DNA of 64,000 bases from Nocardioides pocheonensis (GCF_003725535.1 NZ_RJSF01000044.1:210419-274418); one strand, 5' to 3'. Shown: positions 15,308-24,676, numbered from the stretch's first letter. Translations and numbers: made by a program. Notes: generated from the letters alone by a model not told the origin.

Positions 15308-17407
15308 GTGACACTCCCCCGGGCCGTGGCAGCGGTACTCGCTGCCCTCGTGGCAGCGACGGTGCTGCCGCTGACGTCCGGACCCGCGGGAGCCGCGGAG
15401 GCCGCCGCGCCCTCGCCGCTCACGGTGACCCTGACCCGGCTCACGCCCTCGACGATCCCGACCAAGGGCCGGATCGTGCTCGCCGGCACGGTGCGCAACG
15501 ACTCCACGGAGATCTGGTCGGCGATCAACGTGCACCCGTTCCTCAGCGGTACGCCGATGACCGACCGCGACCAGCTCGCCGCCGCCGCCGCCTCCGACCC
15601 AGCGATCGAGGTCGGCACGCGGCTGACCGAGGTCGGCCAGTTCGCGACGATCGGGGACCTCGTCCCCGGGCAGACCGCGTCGTTCCGGATCTCCCTCAAG
15701 GTCAAGGACCTGCCGCTGGCCGGTCACCGCCCCGGCGTGTACTGGATCGGCGTCCACGCCCTCGGCGACCACACCGCGGGCCGGGAGGTCGGCGGCCGTG
15801 CCCGGACGTTCATCCCGCTCGTGCCCGACGGCGTGCAGACCTCGATCGCGCTCGTCGTACCGCTGCGCGAGCGGGTTCGCCGCGACCGGGTCGGCAAGCT
15901 GATGGACACCTCCGACTGGTCGACGCTGCTGGGCGACGACGGCCGGCTCGAACGGATCGCCGCCCTGCTCGACACGGCCGGTGGGCTTCCCGCCACGATG
16001 CTCGTCGACCCTGCGGTGATCGACGCCGTCGGCTCGATCGCCTCGGACAACCCGGCCCTGTCGCTCGGTGAGGAGCCCGAGGGCTCCACCGCGACCCCGA
16101 CCCCGTCACCCGCGAACACCCCCAGCGGGCTGGTCAGCCCGTCCCGGTCCGACGACCGGCTCGACCCGTTGGACCGGCAGCACGCCACCCGCTGGCTCGC
16201 CCAGGTGAACACCGCGGCCAAGTGGCAGCGCGTCCTCGGGCTCGGGTACGCCGACCCGGACACCGCGGCGCTCGCCCGCCGCCGGCCTCAGCTGGTCAGC
16301 CTCGCCGCCAAGGAGTCCTCGGCCGCGTTCAAGCGCCTCGGGATCGACACGGTCCCGGCCGTCGCTCCCCCGAGCGGCTGGCTGGACGACGCGGCGCTCG
16401 GCTCGATCCCGACCGACACCATGGTGCTCGTCTCCGACCACGCGGCGCCCCGCACCCGGACCCACTGGCGGACCCCGGAGCACCAGGACCTCGTCTTCGC
16501 CGACGAGCAGGCCGGGAGCGGCGGCCCCGGTCCCACCGCGCCGCTGGACGCGCTCGCCGAGCGCCAGCGGATCGTGTCCGACGCCGCCCTGCGCGCCGGG
16601 GAGGGGACCTCCGGCCCGATGGTCGTCGAGCTGCCGGCCACCTGGGACCCCGGTCCGGCCTGGCAGGAGTCCGACTTCTTCGCCGGCATGAACCTCTCCT
16701 GGCTCAACCTGGTGCCGCTCGACCGGGCGCCGGAGAACACGCCGATGTTCGACGCGGTCCTGGGCTACCCGGCCTCCGAGCGCCGCGCCGAGGTCGGCAT
16801 GGCGAACGTCGCGGCGGCCCGCACCGTGGTGTCGACCGCGTCGGTGCTGGGCCAGCTGCTCCGCAGCACCAACGACGTGAAGCACGGGCTCACCGGGATC
16901 GGCCTCGAAGCGGTGAGCCTCAACGCCCGCCGCGACCAGCTGCGCGCCCGCTCGGAGGTGCTCGCCACCAACGCCGCCATGCGGGCCCAGCTCGACAAGG
17001 TGTCCGTGATCGGCACCGACTTCGTCACGCTCTCCGGCGGCGCGGGCACGCTGACGGTCACCCTGGTCAACCAGCTCGCCCAGCCGATCACCGTGGGGAT
17101 CAAGCCGCGGGCGAGCAGCCCGGACGTGAAGATCGAGGTGCCGAAGCCGCTCGAGCTCGCGCCCGGGCAGCGCACCGTGCTGCGGCTGCACGCCCGCGCG
17201 TCGACGATCGGCGTCCACGACGTCACCCTGACCCCGGTCACCGTCGACGGAGCCGAGCTGGGCACCCCGCTGACGTTCAGCCTGCGCACCAGCCAGGTCG
17301 GGAAGCTGATCTGGGGCCTGCTGGTCGGCGGCGGCGGGCTGCTCGTCGTGATGATCCTGCGCCGGATCCGCCGTGGCCTCCGCGAGCACCGTTGGCGCGG
17401 CCAGTGA
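15308..17407 (+). CDS. DUF6049 family exported membrane-anchored protein (Rv3909-like)
   Basis: 699 residues. A signal peptide (AVAAVLAALVAATVLPLTSG, AGAAEAAA cleavage region) leads into a large extracytoplasmic region, ending in one C-terminal membrane helix (LIWGLLVGGGGLLVVMIL) with a basic cytoplasmic tail. Its first domain resembles a beta-sandwich (LTVTLTRLTPSTIPTKGRIV), and the penultimate region is a second Ig-like sandwich (LTVTLVNQLAQPITVGIK). No enzymatic motif was seen. It always precedes murJ in actinobacteria, so a peptidoglycan-export role is inferred. GTG 15308 is 7 nt after TAGCAT (15295-15300), a leaderless pattern. Confidence 0.85.
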   Translation: MTLPRAVAAVLAALVAATVLPLTSGPAGAAEAAAPSPLTVTLTRLTPSTIPTKGRIVLAGTVRNDSTEIWSAINVHPFLSGTPMTDRDQLAAAAASDPAIEVGTRLTEVGQFATIGDLVPGQTASFRISLKVKDLPLAGHRPGVYWIGVHALGDHTAGREVGGRARTFIPLVPDGVQTSIALVVPLRERVRRDRVGKLMDTSDWSTLLGDDGRLERIAALLDTAGGLPATMLVDPAVIDAVGSIASDNPALSLGEEPEGSTATPTPSPANTPSGLVSPSRSDDRLDPLDRQHATRWLAQVNTAAKWQRVLGLGYADPDTAALARRRPQLVSLAAKESSAAFKRLGIDTVPAVAPPSGWLDDAALGSIPTDTMVLVSDHAAPRTRTHWRTPEHQDLVFADEQAGSGGPGPTAPLDALAERQRIVSDAALRAGEGTSGPMVVELPATWDPGPAWQESDFFAGMNLSWLNLVPLDRAPENTPMFDAVLGYPASERRAEVGMANVAAARTVVSTASVLGQLLRSTNDVKHGLTGIGLEAVSLNARRDQLRARSEVLATNAAMRAQLDKVSVIGTDFVTLSGGAGTLTVTLVNQLAQPITVGIKPRASSPDVKIEVPKPLELAPGQRTVLRLHARASTIGVHDVTLTPVTVDGAELGTPLTFSLRTSQVGKLIWGLLVGGGGLLVVMILRRIRRGLREHRWRGQ

Positions 17408-17435
17408 GCGCCCGAACCGGCCGGACGGTCGTGCG

Positions 17436-19124
17436 ATGAGCGGCCGGCACGCCGCCCAGCCCTCGGTGATGGGCTCCAGCGCGGTGATGGCCGCCGGCAC
17501 GGTGGTCTCCCGGCTGAGCGGGTTCGTGCGCTCGACGCTGCTCGCCGCCGCCCTCGGGGTCGGGCTCCACGCCGACGTGTTCACGATCGCGAACACGATC
17601 CCGAACATGCTCTACATCCTGCTCGCGGGCGGCGTGTTCAACGCGGTGCTGGTGCCGCAGCTGGTCCGGGCGATGAGGAAGGACCCCGACGGCGGAGCGG
17701 CGTACACGAACCGCGTGATCACGCTGGCCGCGGTGTTCCTGCTCACCGTGACCGTGCTGCTGGTCGTGGCGGCACCCCTCGTGATGCGGGTGCTGCTCGA
17801 CCGGGCGTACTTCACCGCCGACTTCGCGGTCCAGCGGGAGTCGATCATCGACCTCGCGCGGTACTGCCTGCCCCAGGTCTTCTTCTACGGGATGTTCGTG
17901 CTGGTCGGGCAGGTGCTGAACGCCCGCGGCCGCTTCGGACCGATGATGTGGGCGCCGATCGCGAACAACGTGATCTCCGTGCTGGTGCTGGTCACCTACC
18001 TGCTCACCGTCGGTGCGGCCAAGGAGAGCCAGCTCTGCGGCGGCTACTCCTCGGGCGCCGAGGCGCTGCTCGGGATCGGCTCCACGCTGGGCATCGCCGC
18101 GCAGTTCGCGATCCTCGTGCCCTACCTGCGCCGGGCCGGCTTCACCTTCCGGCCCCGGTTCGACTTCCGCGGCAGCGGGCTGGGCCACACGTTCCGCCTC
18201 GGCCTGTGGACGGTGCTGTTCGTGGTGGTCAACCAGATCGCCTACACGGTCGTGGTCCGGATCGCCTCGAGCGGCACGATCCACGGCGCGGTGGCCTGCC
18301 ACGACGCCGGCCGCGGCACCGGCTACACGGTCTACTCCAACGCCTTCCTGCTGGCGATGGTCCCGCACGCGGTCATCACGGTCTCGCTCGCCACGGCGGT
18401 GCTGCCCCGCCTCTCCGCGTACGCCGCGGAGGGCGACCTGCGCGCGCTGGGGGAGGCCGTCTCGGGCACGGTGCGCTCGACGTACGCGCTGGTGCTGCCG
18501 GTGGTGGCGCTGCTGCCGATCGTCGCGGCCGACCTGTCCAGCCTGGTCTGGGGCTACGGGGCCTCCGCCGAGACCTACAGCCGGTTCGTGACCTCGCTCT
18601 CGCTCTTCGCGATCGGGCTGTTCTTCTTCACCACCCACTACCTGATGCTGCGCGGGTTCTACGCCCTCGAGCAGACCCGGCGGGTGTTCTTCATCCAGTG
18701 CGCGGTCGCCGCGGCCAACATCGTGGCCGCCGTGCTGCTCACCCGCGACATCGACCCGATCCAGACCGCTCCCCGCCTGGTGATCGCCTACGCGGTCTCC
18801 TACGCCGTCGGTTCGGTGCTGTCCTACCGCCAGCTCTCGGCCCAGGTCGGCGGGCTCGGCGGGTCGCGCCTGGTGCGGTTCGGTGTCCGGATCGTTGTCG
18901 CGGCCGGCCTGTCCGCGGTGCTGGCCTGGCTCGCCCGCGAGGGGATCCACCGCCTGCTCGGCGGGACCGACAAGCTCACCGTGCTGGTCCACCTGGGCGT
19001 GATCGGCCTGGTCGGCCTGGTCAGCTACCTCGTCCTGGCCCGGGTCCTGCGGCTCGAGGAGGTCGGCGAGGTGACCCGGGCGTTCACCGGCCGGGTCCGC
19101 GGGAGTTCGTCGGCACGGGGCTGA
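17436..19124 (+). CDS. murJ: lipid II flippase MurJ (MviN family)
   Basis: Translocates lipid II across the cytoplasmic membrane for peptidoglycan assembly. 562 residues with about 14 membrane helices. Typical MOP-superfamily features are VVSRLSGFVRSTLLAAALG at the N-terminus, NTIPNMLYILLAGGVFNAVLVPQL, and ALEQTRRVFFIQ in the second half. The mycobacterial homologue carries a fused pseudokinase; here the protein ends after the membrane domain and the kinase-like part is the next gene. ATG 17436 lies about 29 nt after the DUF6049 stop, so the two are probably cotranscribed. Confidence 0.92.
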   Translation: MSGRHAAQPSVMGSSAVMAAGTVVSRLSGFVRSTLLAAALGVGLHADVFTIANTIPNMLYILLAGGVFNAVLVPQLVRAMRKDPDGGAAYTNRVITLAAVFLLTVTVLLVVAAPLVMRVLLDRAYFTADFAVQRESIIDLARYCLPQVFFYGMFVLVGQVLNARGRFGPMMWAPIANNVISVLVLVTYLLTVGAAKESQLCGGYSSGAEALLGIGSTLGIAAQFAILVPYLRRAGFTFRPRFDFRGSGLGHTFRLGLWTVLFVVVNQIAYTVVVRIASSGTIHGAVACHDAGRGTGYTVYSNAFLLAMVPHAVITVSLATAVLPRLSAYAAEGDLRALGEAVSGTVRSTYALVLPVVALLPIVAADLSSLVWGYGASAETYSRFVTSLSLFAIGLFFFTTHYLMLRGFYALEQTRRVFFIQCAVAAANIVAAVLLTRDIDPIQTAPRLVIAYAVSYAVGSVLSYRQLSAQVGGLGGSRLVRFGVRIVVAAGLSAVLAWLAREGIHRLLGGTDKLTVLVHLGVIGLVGLVSYLVLARVLRLEEVGEVTRAFTGRVRGSSSARG

Positions 19125-19174
19125 CCCTCCGCCCTACGATGATTCCGGACCCGTGGAACCGGACGAGGAGGAAC

Positions 19175-21199
19175 GTGCCCCCCAGCTCGATCAGCCCCGG
19201 AACCGTCCTCGGCGGGCGCTACCGGCTCGAGGACCTGCTCTCCGACCACCAGGGTGCACGCTTCTGGCGTGCGACCGACACGGTGCTCGCGCGCAGCGTC
19301 GCCGTGCACGCCCTCGCGAGCACGGACACCCGCGCCCCGGCGGTGCTCGAGGCCGCGCGGCGCTCGGCACGGGTGACCGACCCGCACTTCCTGCGCGTCC
19401 TGGACTGCGACGACGCCGACGGGCTCACGTGGGTGATCAACGAGTGGGGCGAGGGGGTCTCCCTCGACGTGATGCTGGAGCGCAGCACGCTGCCGCCCAC
19501 CCGCGCGGCCTGGCTGACCCGCGAGGTCGCCGAGGCGATCGCCACCGCCCACGCCCAGGGCCTCCACCACGGCCGGCTGAACCCCGAGGCGGTGCTGATC
19601 ACCGAGTCCGGCTCGGTCAAGGTGATCGGCTTCGTCGTCAACGCCGCCTTCGAGGGCGCCGCGCCACCGCACCCGGCGTACGGGACCCTCGGCCCGCGCG
19701 AGGCCGACGTGATCGACCTCGCCGGCATCCTGTACGCCGCGCTCACCGGCCGGTGGCCGGGCGTGGCTCCCTCCCGCGTCCCGCGCGCGCCGCGGGACGG
19801 TCGCCGGCCGCTGCGGCCCCGGCAGGTGCGGGCCGGGGTGCCGCGCACCCTGGACGCGATCTGCGACCGCGTGCTGCACAAGGAGGCCGCGCAGCACGCG
19901 CTGCCGATCGAGACCGCTCACGAGATCGCCGCCGCGCTGAGCGACTACGTGGGTGACCCCGCGGTCGCGGCACCGGTCGACGTGCCGAGCATGTACGCCG
20001 ACCCCGAGGTCCCCGAGCAACCCGCGGTCGATCCTGCCGACGACCTCGCGACCGCCCACGACCTGCGCGCCTCCGCGTCGCTCCGCGCCGGCGGGCCGGC
20101 TGCAGGGCCCGCTGCGGGGCTCGCCGGCGGGCTCCCGGCCGCGCCCGCGGCTGACCCCGCACCCGCGACCGACACCGCGACCCGGACCGAGGCCAGGACC
20201 GACCCGGGCATCGGGACCGACACCGAGGACCAACCACGGGTCGAGCCGGACTCCGCCGCCGACACGGCAGCGCAGGACGCCGACCCCGACCCCGACCCCG
20301 AGGCGACCATGGCCGCCCCGCCGCCCACCTGGGTGGAGCACGCCGAGCCGGAGGCCTGGGAGCCGGCCCCGCCGGCGCCGCCGCTCGCGGACCTGCCCGC
20401 CCGCCCCCTCTTCGCCGACCACGAGCGCCGGATCCCCCCGGGCGCACCGCCGCCGCCTCCCCCCGCCGCGAGCACGCCCGGCTCGGCGAGTCCGGCCGCC
20501 CTGACCGACACCAGCGGCACCGGGACCGGCACCGGCTCGCGCTACTGGCCCTTCGACGACCCCGACGACACCGGTTCCTTCACCGGCAAGGAGGGCCGCT
20601 CCTGGCTCCAGCTGGCCGCGATCGTCGGTGTGTGCATCGCCGTGCTCGCCGCGATGTTCGTGGCCTTCCACCTCGGCAGGGGCAAGGACACCCCGTCGTC
20701 GACCAGCACCTCCGCGCCGCCGACCCCCACCGCCACCGGCAGCCCGGTGCGCATCGTCGCGGCCCACGACTTCGACCCCGAGGGCGACCCGCCCTCGGAG
20801 AATCCGGGCGAGGTGCGGCTCGCGATCGACGGCAAGCCCGACACCGGCTGGCGCACGATGACCTATAAGGACGACCCGCACCTCGGCGGCCTGAAGAGCG
20901 GCGTGGGCCTGCTGCTCGACCTCGGGTCGGACCAGGAGGTGGGGTCGGTCGAGGTCCGGCTCGTCGGCTCGCCGACCGACCTGGAGCTGTACGCCACGGC
21001 GCCGGGCGTCAACGACCCGCCTGCCGAGCTCTCCGACACCCGCCGGGTCACCGGGGTCACGGCGGACGGCACCACCGCCCTCATGCGCGTCGACCCGGCG
21101 CAGCGCACCCGCTTCCTGGTCGTCTGGCTGACCAAGGTGCCCCAGGTGACCGGCGGAGGCTTCCGCGGGGAGATCGCCGAGGTCACGGTGCGCTCGTGA
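19175..21199 (+). CDS. pseudokinase with membrane helix and discoidin-like extracellular domain
   Basis: 674 residues. The N-terminal protein-kinase-like domain (about 1-265) lacks all catalytic residues. The VAIK lysine is His (ARSVAVHAL), the HRD motif reads HGRLN, and DFG is replaced by IGF. A long Pro/Ala/Asp linker follows, then one membrane helix (about 478-500) and a C-terminal beta-sandwich (about 525-674) resembling F5/8 type C/discoidin folds, with VRIVAAHDFDPEG and IDGKPDTGWRT. In mycobacteria the equivalent region is fused to MurJ and is bound by FhaA after phosphorylation, controlling lipid II export; the same control is inferred here. GTG 19175 has a GAGGAGGA site 2-9 nt upstream. 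Confidence 0.85.
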   Translation: MPPSSISPGTVLGGRYRLEDLLSDHQGARFWRATDTVLARSVAVHALASTDTRAPAVLEAARRSARVTDPHFLRVLDCDDADGLTWVINEWGEGVSLDVMLERSTLPPTRAAWLTREVAEAIATAHAQGLHHGRLNPEAVLITESGSVKVIGFVVNAAFEGAAPPHPAYGTLGPREADVIDLAGILYAALTGRWPGVAPSRVPRAPRDGRRPLRPRQVRAGVPRTLDAICDRVLHKEAAQHALPIETAHEIAAALSDYVGDPAVAAPVDVPSMYADPEVPEQPAVDPADDLATAHDLRASASLRAGGPAAGPAAGLAGGLPAAPAADPAPATDTATRTEARTDPGIGTDTEDQPRVEPDSAADTAAQDADPDPDPEATMAAPPPTWVEHAEPEAWEPAPPAPPLADLPARPLFADHERRIPPGAPPPPPPAASTPGSASPAALTDTSGTGTGTGSRYWPFDDPDDTGSFTGKEGRSWLQLAAIVGVCIAVLAAMFVAFHLGRGKDTPSSTSTSAPPTPTATGSPVRIVAAHDFDPEGDPPSENPGEVRLAIDGKPDTGWRTMTYKDDPHLGGLKSGVGLLLDLGSDQEVGSVEVRLVGSPTDLELYATAPGVNDPPAELSDTRRVTGVTADGTTALMRVDPAQRTRFLVVWLTKVPQVTGGGFRGEIAEVTVRS

Positions 21200-21224
21200 G
21201 CACGCCGAGAGGCCGGGGCCCCGC

Positions 21225-21941
21225 GTGACCGCCGCGCACCACGAGCTCAGCGACCCCGAGCTGCTCGAGGCGCACCGCGAGGGCGACCCGGACGCCTTCG
21301 GCGTGCTGTTCACCCGTCACCGCGACCGGCTCTGGGCGGTCGCGCTGCGCACCACGGGCAACCGCGAGGACGCCGCGGACGCCCTGCAGGACGCGATGAT
21401 CTCCGCGTTCCGCCGAGCCGCCGACTTCCGCGGCGACGCACTCGTGACCACCTGGCTGCACCGGATCGTGGTCAACGCCTCGCTGGACCGACTGCGGCGC
21501 AACAAGGTGCGGGCCGCGCAGCCGCTCCCCGACGACCTCGACGAGTACGCCGCCCGCGGCGCGGTCCTCGCCGGCGCGGACGCCGCCGGCGACCCGGAGG
21601 GCCAGGCGCTGGTGCGCGACCGGCGTACCGCCGTGCTGGCCGCGCTCGACCGGCTCCCGCCGGACCAGAAGGCAGCGGTGGTGCTCGTGGACGTCGAGGG
21701 GTATCCCGTCGAGGAGGTCGCCCGGATGCTCGACTGCCCCACCGGGACCGTGAAGAGCCGATGCTCCCGAGGGCGTGCCCGGCTGGCCGCGATGCTCGGT
21801 GAGAGCGGGATCACCGGAACCCCGCAGGCCCCACCCGCGTCCGATCGACAGGCCCCCACCACGGCCGACCCCACGCCCGGCCCCACGCCCGGCCCCACGC
21901 CCGGCCCCACGACCAGCAAGGAGGTGCCCTCGCGTGACTGA
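21225..21941 (+). CDS. sigM: ECF RNA polymerase sigma factor SigM
   Basis: 238 residues. Sigma region 2 is at about 20-90 (DPDAFGVLFTRHRDRLWAVA, NREDAADALQDAMISAFRRA). Region 4 is at about 130-190 (LPPDQKAAVVLVDVEGYPVEEVA, TGTVKSRCSRGRARL). The C-terminal 45 residues are a Pro/Thr tail produced partly by three perfect 12-bp tandem repeats (21869-21904, encoding TPGP). Position after murJ and before the anti-sigma gene and trxB identifies it with SigM of Streptomyces and Mycobacterium. It starts at GTG 21225, 25 nt after the pseudokinase stop, and ends inside the next gene. Confidence 0.9.
   Translation: MTAAHHELSDPELLEAHREGDPDAFGVLFTRHRDRLWAVALRTTGNREDAADALQDAMISAFRRAADFRGDALVTTWLHRIVVNASLDRLRRNKVRAAQPLPDDLDEYAARGAVLAGADAAGDPEGQALVRDRRTAVLAALDRLPPDQKAAVVLVDVEGYPVEEVARMLDCPTGTVKSRCSRGRARLAAMLGESGITGTPQAPPASDRQAPTTADPTPGPTPGPTPGPTTSKEVPSRD
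21869..21904 (+). repeat. three tandem 12-bp repeats in the sigM 3' end
   Basis: The unit CCCCACGCCCGG is repeated three times without mismatch, in frame, encoding TPGP. A partial fourth unit follows. Likely to vary in copy number by slippage; it affects only the unstructured tail of SigM. Confidence 0.9.
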
Positions 21942-22833
21942 CCAGCACGAGCCCGACCGCGTCGAGCCGGCCCTCGGTGGTCCCCTCGGAGCCCCGGACG
22001 CCGAGGACTTCGACGACCCCGGTCACACCTGGGTGCGCGACCTGCTGGCTGAGGCCCGGTCGACCTCGCCGGTCCCCGACGACGTCGCTGCCCGCCTCGA
22101 GGAGACCCTCGCCGGGCTGCGGGCCGAGCGCGCGAGCGCCCCGGCCGACTCAGGGGCCGCGACTTCCCCCGATTCCCCGTCCGTCCTGCCGCTGCGCCGC
22201 CGGCTGCGTCCCCGCCTCTCCGCCGCTGCGGCCGCGGTGATCCTGCTGGGTGGCGGCGGCGTCGCGGTCGCCCAGCTCGGCGGCAACGGCTCGAGCACGT
22301 CCGACTCCGCCTCCAGCAAGTCGGCCGCCGACAGCGGCGGGGCGGCGGCGGCCAGGCCCAACGCCACCGGCTCCAGCAGCGGGGCGGCGGCACAGGACCT
22401 CGCCGGCTCCGCACTTCCGCGGCTCACCAGCGCTTCCTTCGCCGCGGACGCCGCGCAGGTGATGCGTCAGGTCGCGGTGCTCGACACCGCATCCGGGAGC
22501 ACCAAGGGCTACGTTGCGGCCTCTCCGTCGGCGCCCGTGCCGGCGCAGACCCCGAGCGACGTCGCGCCCGGGGCGTCGACCACCGCCCCCGGCCCCTCCG
22601 TCCCGCTCCAGGCGCCCCCGGTCACCGCGACGCCGCCGACGGTGGCCGACGAGGTCCGCAGCGCGGCCGGGTGCGCGGGACCCTCGGCCCCGGACGGAGT
22701 CACGCTGCAGGCAACGCTCGACGGCACACCCGTGGCCCTGGTCTTCCGGTCGCCGACCGCCACCGGCCAGCGGGTCGAGGCCTGGTCGTGCGACGGCTCG
22801 ACGCTGCTCCGCAGCGCCGTCATCGGCCGCTGA
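21934..22833 (+). CDS. membrane-anchored anti-sigma factor candidate for SigM
   Basis: 299 residues: a cytoplasmic N-terminal part of about 90 residues (VRDLLAEARSTSPVPDDVAARLEETLAGL), one membrane helix near 90-113 (LSAAAAAVILLGGGGVAVAQL), and a Ser/Ala/Pro-rich extracytoplasmic region ending in a small cysteine-containing domain (AAGCAGPSAPDGV, AWSCDG). This matches the mycobacterial gene next to sigM whose product inhibits SigM. No zinc-binding HxxxCxxC motif is seen. GTG 21934 overlaps the sigM end by 8 nt and has AAGGAGGT at 21918-21925, so production is coupled to SigM. Confidence 0.75.
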   Translation: MTDQHEPDRVEPALGGPLGAPDAEDFDDPGHTWVRDLLAEARSTSPVPDDVAARLEETLAGLRAERASAPADSGAATSPDSPSVLPLRRRLRPRLSAAAAAVILLGGGGVAVAQLGGNGSSTSDSASSKSAADSGGAAAARPNATGSSSGAAAQDLAGSALPRLTSASFAADAAQVMRQVAVLDTASGSTKGYVAASPSAPVPAQTPSDVAPGASTTAPGPSVPLQAPPVTATPPTVADEVRSAAGCAGPSAPDGVTLQATLDGTPVALVFRSPTATGQRVEAWSCDGSTLLRSAVIGR

Positions 22834-22861
22834 TCGCCGCCCAGCGATCCACCCCGGCTCC

Positions 22862-22888
22862 GGGAATCGCCGGTGCCTAGGATCTGTT
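22862..22888 (+). promoter_or_regulatory. SigR/SigH-type promoter of trxB
   Basis: GGGAAT at 22862-22867 and GTT at 22886-22888 with exactly 18 bp between, the consensus of the disulfide-stress sigma factors SigR and SigH. In Streptomyces trxBA is a defining SigR target. A TAGGAT hexamer at 22878-22883 could also serve a housekeeping sigma. Confidence 0.65.
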
Positions 22889-22920
22889 CTGCAGACGAGT
22901 CCATCGAGAGCAGGCACCGC

Positions 22921-23898
22921 ATGACCAGCACCGAACCCCGCAACGTGATCATCATCGGCTCCGGCCCGGCCGGCTACACCGCCGCGGTGTACGCCGCCCG
23001 CGCGAGCCTGGCGCCGCTGGTCTTCGAGGGCGCCGTCACCGCTGGTGGCGCCCTGATGAACACCACCGAGGTCGAGAACTTCCCCGGCTTCCGTGAAGGC
23101 ATCCAGGGCCCGGCCCTGATGGACGAGATGCGCGCCCAGGCCGAGCGGTTCGGGGCCGAGCTGGTCACCGACGACGTCACCGAGGTCGACCTGTCGGGCG
23201 ACGTGAAGGTCGTGAAGACTGCCGAGGGCACGTTCACCGCGCGTGCGGTGATCCTGGCGATGGGCTCGGGCTACCGCAAGCTCGGCATCCCCGACGAGGA
23301 CCGCCTCTCCGGCCACGGCGTCAGCTGGTGCGCGACCTGCGACGGGTTCTTCTTCCGCGAGCAGCACATCGCCGTGGTCGGCGGCGGGGACTCCGCGCTC
23401 GAGGAGGCGACGTTCCTGTCCCGCTTCGGCTCGAAGGTCACGATCATCCACCGCCGCGACGAGCTGCGTGCCTCGAAGATCATGCAGGACCGTGCCCTGG
23501 CCGACCCGAAGATCGAGTTCGCCTGGAACTCCGAGGTCGCCGCGATCCACGGTGACGACAAGCTGACCGGGCTCACCCTGCGCGACACCGTCACCGGCGA
23601 GACCCGTGAGCTGCCCGCGACGGGCCTGTTCATCGCGATCGGCCACGACCCGCGCTCGGAGCTGCTCACCGGCCAGGTCGACCTCGACGACGAGGGCTAC
23701 GTCCTGGTCGAGGACCGCAGCACCCGCACCAACCTGCCCGGGGTGTTCGCCTGCGGCGACCTCGTCGACCACACCTACCGCCAGGCGATCACCGCCGCGG
23801 GTTCCGGCTGCGCCGCCGCCCTCGACGCCGAGCGCTACCTCGCCGCCCTCGACCACGCCACCGCGACCGCCAAGTCCGCCGCCGCCCTCGTCCAGTAA
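22921..23898 (+). CDS. trxB: thioredoxin-disulfide reductase
   Basis: FAD- and NADPH-dependent flavoenzyme that reduces thioredoxin. The 325-residue protein has the FAD-binding [15 protein letters not shown] near the N-terminus, the redox-active CATC (Cys137, Cys140) in [11 protein letters not shown], the NADPH-binding [16 protein letters not shown], and the C-terminal FAD motif [26 protein letters not shown] 22921 is the family start. It is separated from trxA by 416 bp holding two repeat family B copies, so trxA has its own promoter. Confidence 0.95.
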   Translation: MTSTEPRNVIIIGSGPAGYTAAVYAARASLAPLVFEGAVTAGGALMNTTEVENFPGFREGIQGPALMDEMRAQAERFGAELVTDDVTEVDLSGDVKVVKTAEGTFTARAVILAMGSGYRKLGIPDEDRLSGHGVSWCATCDGFFFREQHIAVVGGGDSALEEATFLSRFGSKVTIIHRRDELRASKIMQDRALADPKIEFAWNSEVAAIHGDDKLTGLTLRDTVTGETRELPATGLFIAIGHDPRSELLTGQVDLDDEGYVLVEDRSTRTNLPGVFACGDLVDHTYRQAITAAGSGCAAALDAERYLAALDHATATAKSAAALVQ

Positions 23899-24011
23899 GC
23901 GCGCCCGACCCCGTTGAGTGGGGAGTTCGTCCCGGTCGAGCGGGGAGTTCGTACCTCATCCTGTCGGCCGTCACGACGACCCGCCCGACTCCGGGCCGCT
24001 GGCGAGCCGGC

Positions 24012-24235
24012 GGCGCGGTCGCGTCTGGACTGACGAGCGATGCGACGGAGGAGCGAGCGAGGAGGGAAGACGCGACCTGAGAGCGCCGCGGGCACTGCGA
24101 AGCGAAGCGAGCCAATCCAAGCGAGCCCACGGCGCGGTCGCGTCTGGACTGACGAGTGATGCGACGGAGGAGCGAGCGAGGGAAGACGCGACCTGAGAGC
24201 GCCGCGGGCACGGCGAAGCGCAGCGAGCCAATCCA
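24012..24235. repeat. repeat family B, tandem pair
   Basis: Two copies, 24012-24119 and 24131-24235, nearly identical except for a 3-bp deletion and a few substitutions. Each begins GGCGCGGTCGCGTC and contains its inverted counterpart GACGCGACC...GCGCC about 55 bp later, giving an outer stem, then ends with GCGAGCCAATCCA. A third, shorter copy lies at 49050-49128. The interval 23899-24011 also holds a short direct repeat of GGGGAGTTCGT (about 23921 and 23942). No ORF with coding character was seen in 23899-24314. Confidence 0.88.
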
Positions 24236-24240
24236 GCACA

Positions 24241-24267
24241 GGGAAGAAATGTCCCGGCGACCGTGTT
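24241..24267 (+). promoter_or_regulatory. candidate SigR-like promoter of trxA
   Basis: GGGAAG at 24241-24246 and GTT at 24265-24267 with an 18-bp spacer: one mismatch to GGGAAT-N18-GTT. It lies about 50 nt upstream of the trxA start and just after repeat family B. Confidence 0.4.
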
Positions 24268-24314
24268 CAATGACCCGTAACACCGACCACTCACTGTGAC
24301 CACGAGGAGCACCC

Positions 24315-24644
24315 ATGGCCGACCTTCAGGCCGTCACCGACGCCGACTTCGAGACCGAGGTCCTGAAGTCCGACACGCCCGTACTCGTCGACTTCTGGGC
24401 CGAGTGGTGCGGTCCGTGCCGCCAGGTCGCGCCGATCCTCGACGAGATCGCGGCCGAGCACGGCGACAAGCTGCGCCTGGTGAAGATGAACGTCGACGAG
24501 AACCCGGTCACCCCCGCGACGTACCGCGTGACCGGCATCCCGACGCTGAACGTCTACCGCAACGGCGAGGTCGTCAAGCAGATCGTCGGCGCCAAGCCGA
24601 AGGCCGCGCTCCTGCGCGAGCTCGACGACATCATCGGCTCCTGA
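24315..24644 (+). CDS. trxA: thioredoxin
   Basis: 109-residue housekeeping thioredoxin, WCGPC at Cys32-Cys35 (the canonical positions) in [14 protein letters not shown], with conserved Asp26 and the cis-Pro loop [11 protein letters not shown]. It is the partner of TrxB, encoded just upstream in the same orientation. ATG 24315 follows ACGAGGAGCACCC. The distance from trxB and the promoter-like motif at 24241 argue for separate transcription. Confidence 0.95.
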   Translation: MADLQAVTDADFETEVLKSDTPVLVDFWAEWCGPCRQVAPILDEIAAEHGDKLRLVKMNVDENPVTPATYRVTGIPTLNVYRNGEVVKQIVGAKPKAALLRELDDIIGS

Positions 24645-24676
24645 GCCGGTCGGGCGGCTGACCGCCGCCGACGCAC

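Noticed and set aside
17277-18992. Open frame of about 570 codons antisense to murJ
   Set aside because: His/Arg/Asp/Gly-rich shadow of a membrane-protein gene.
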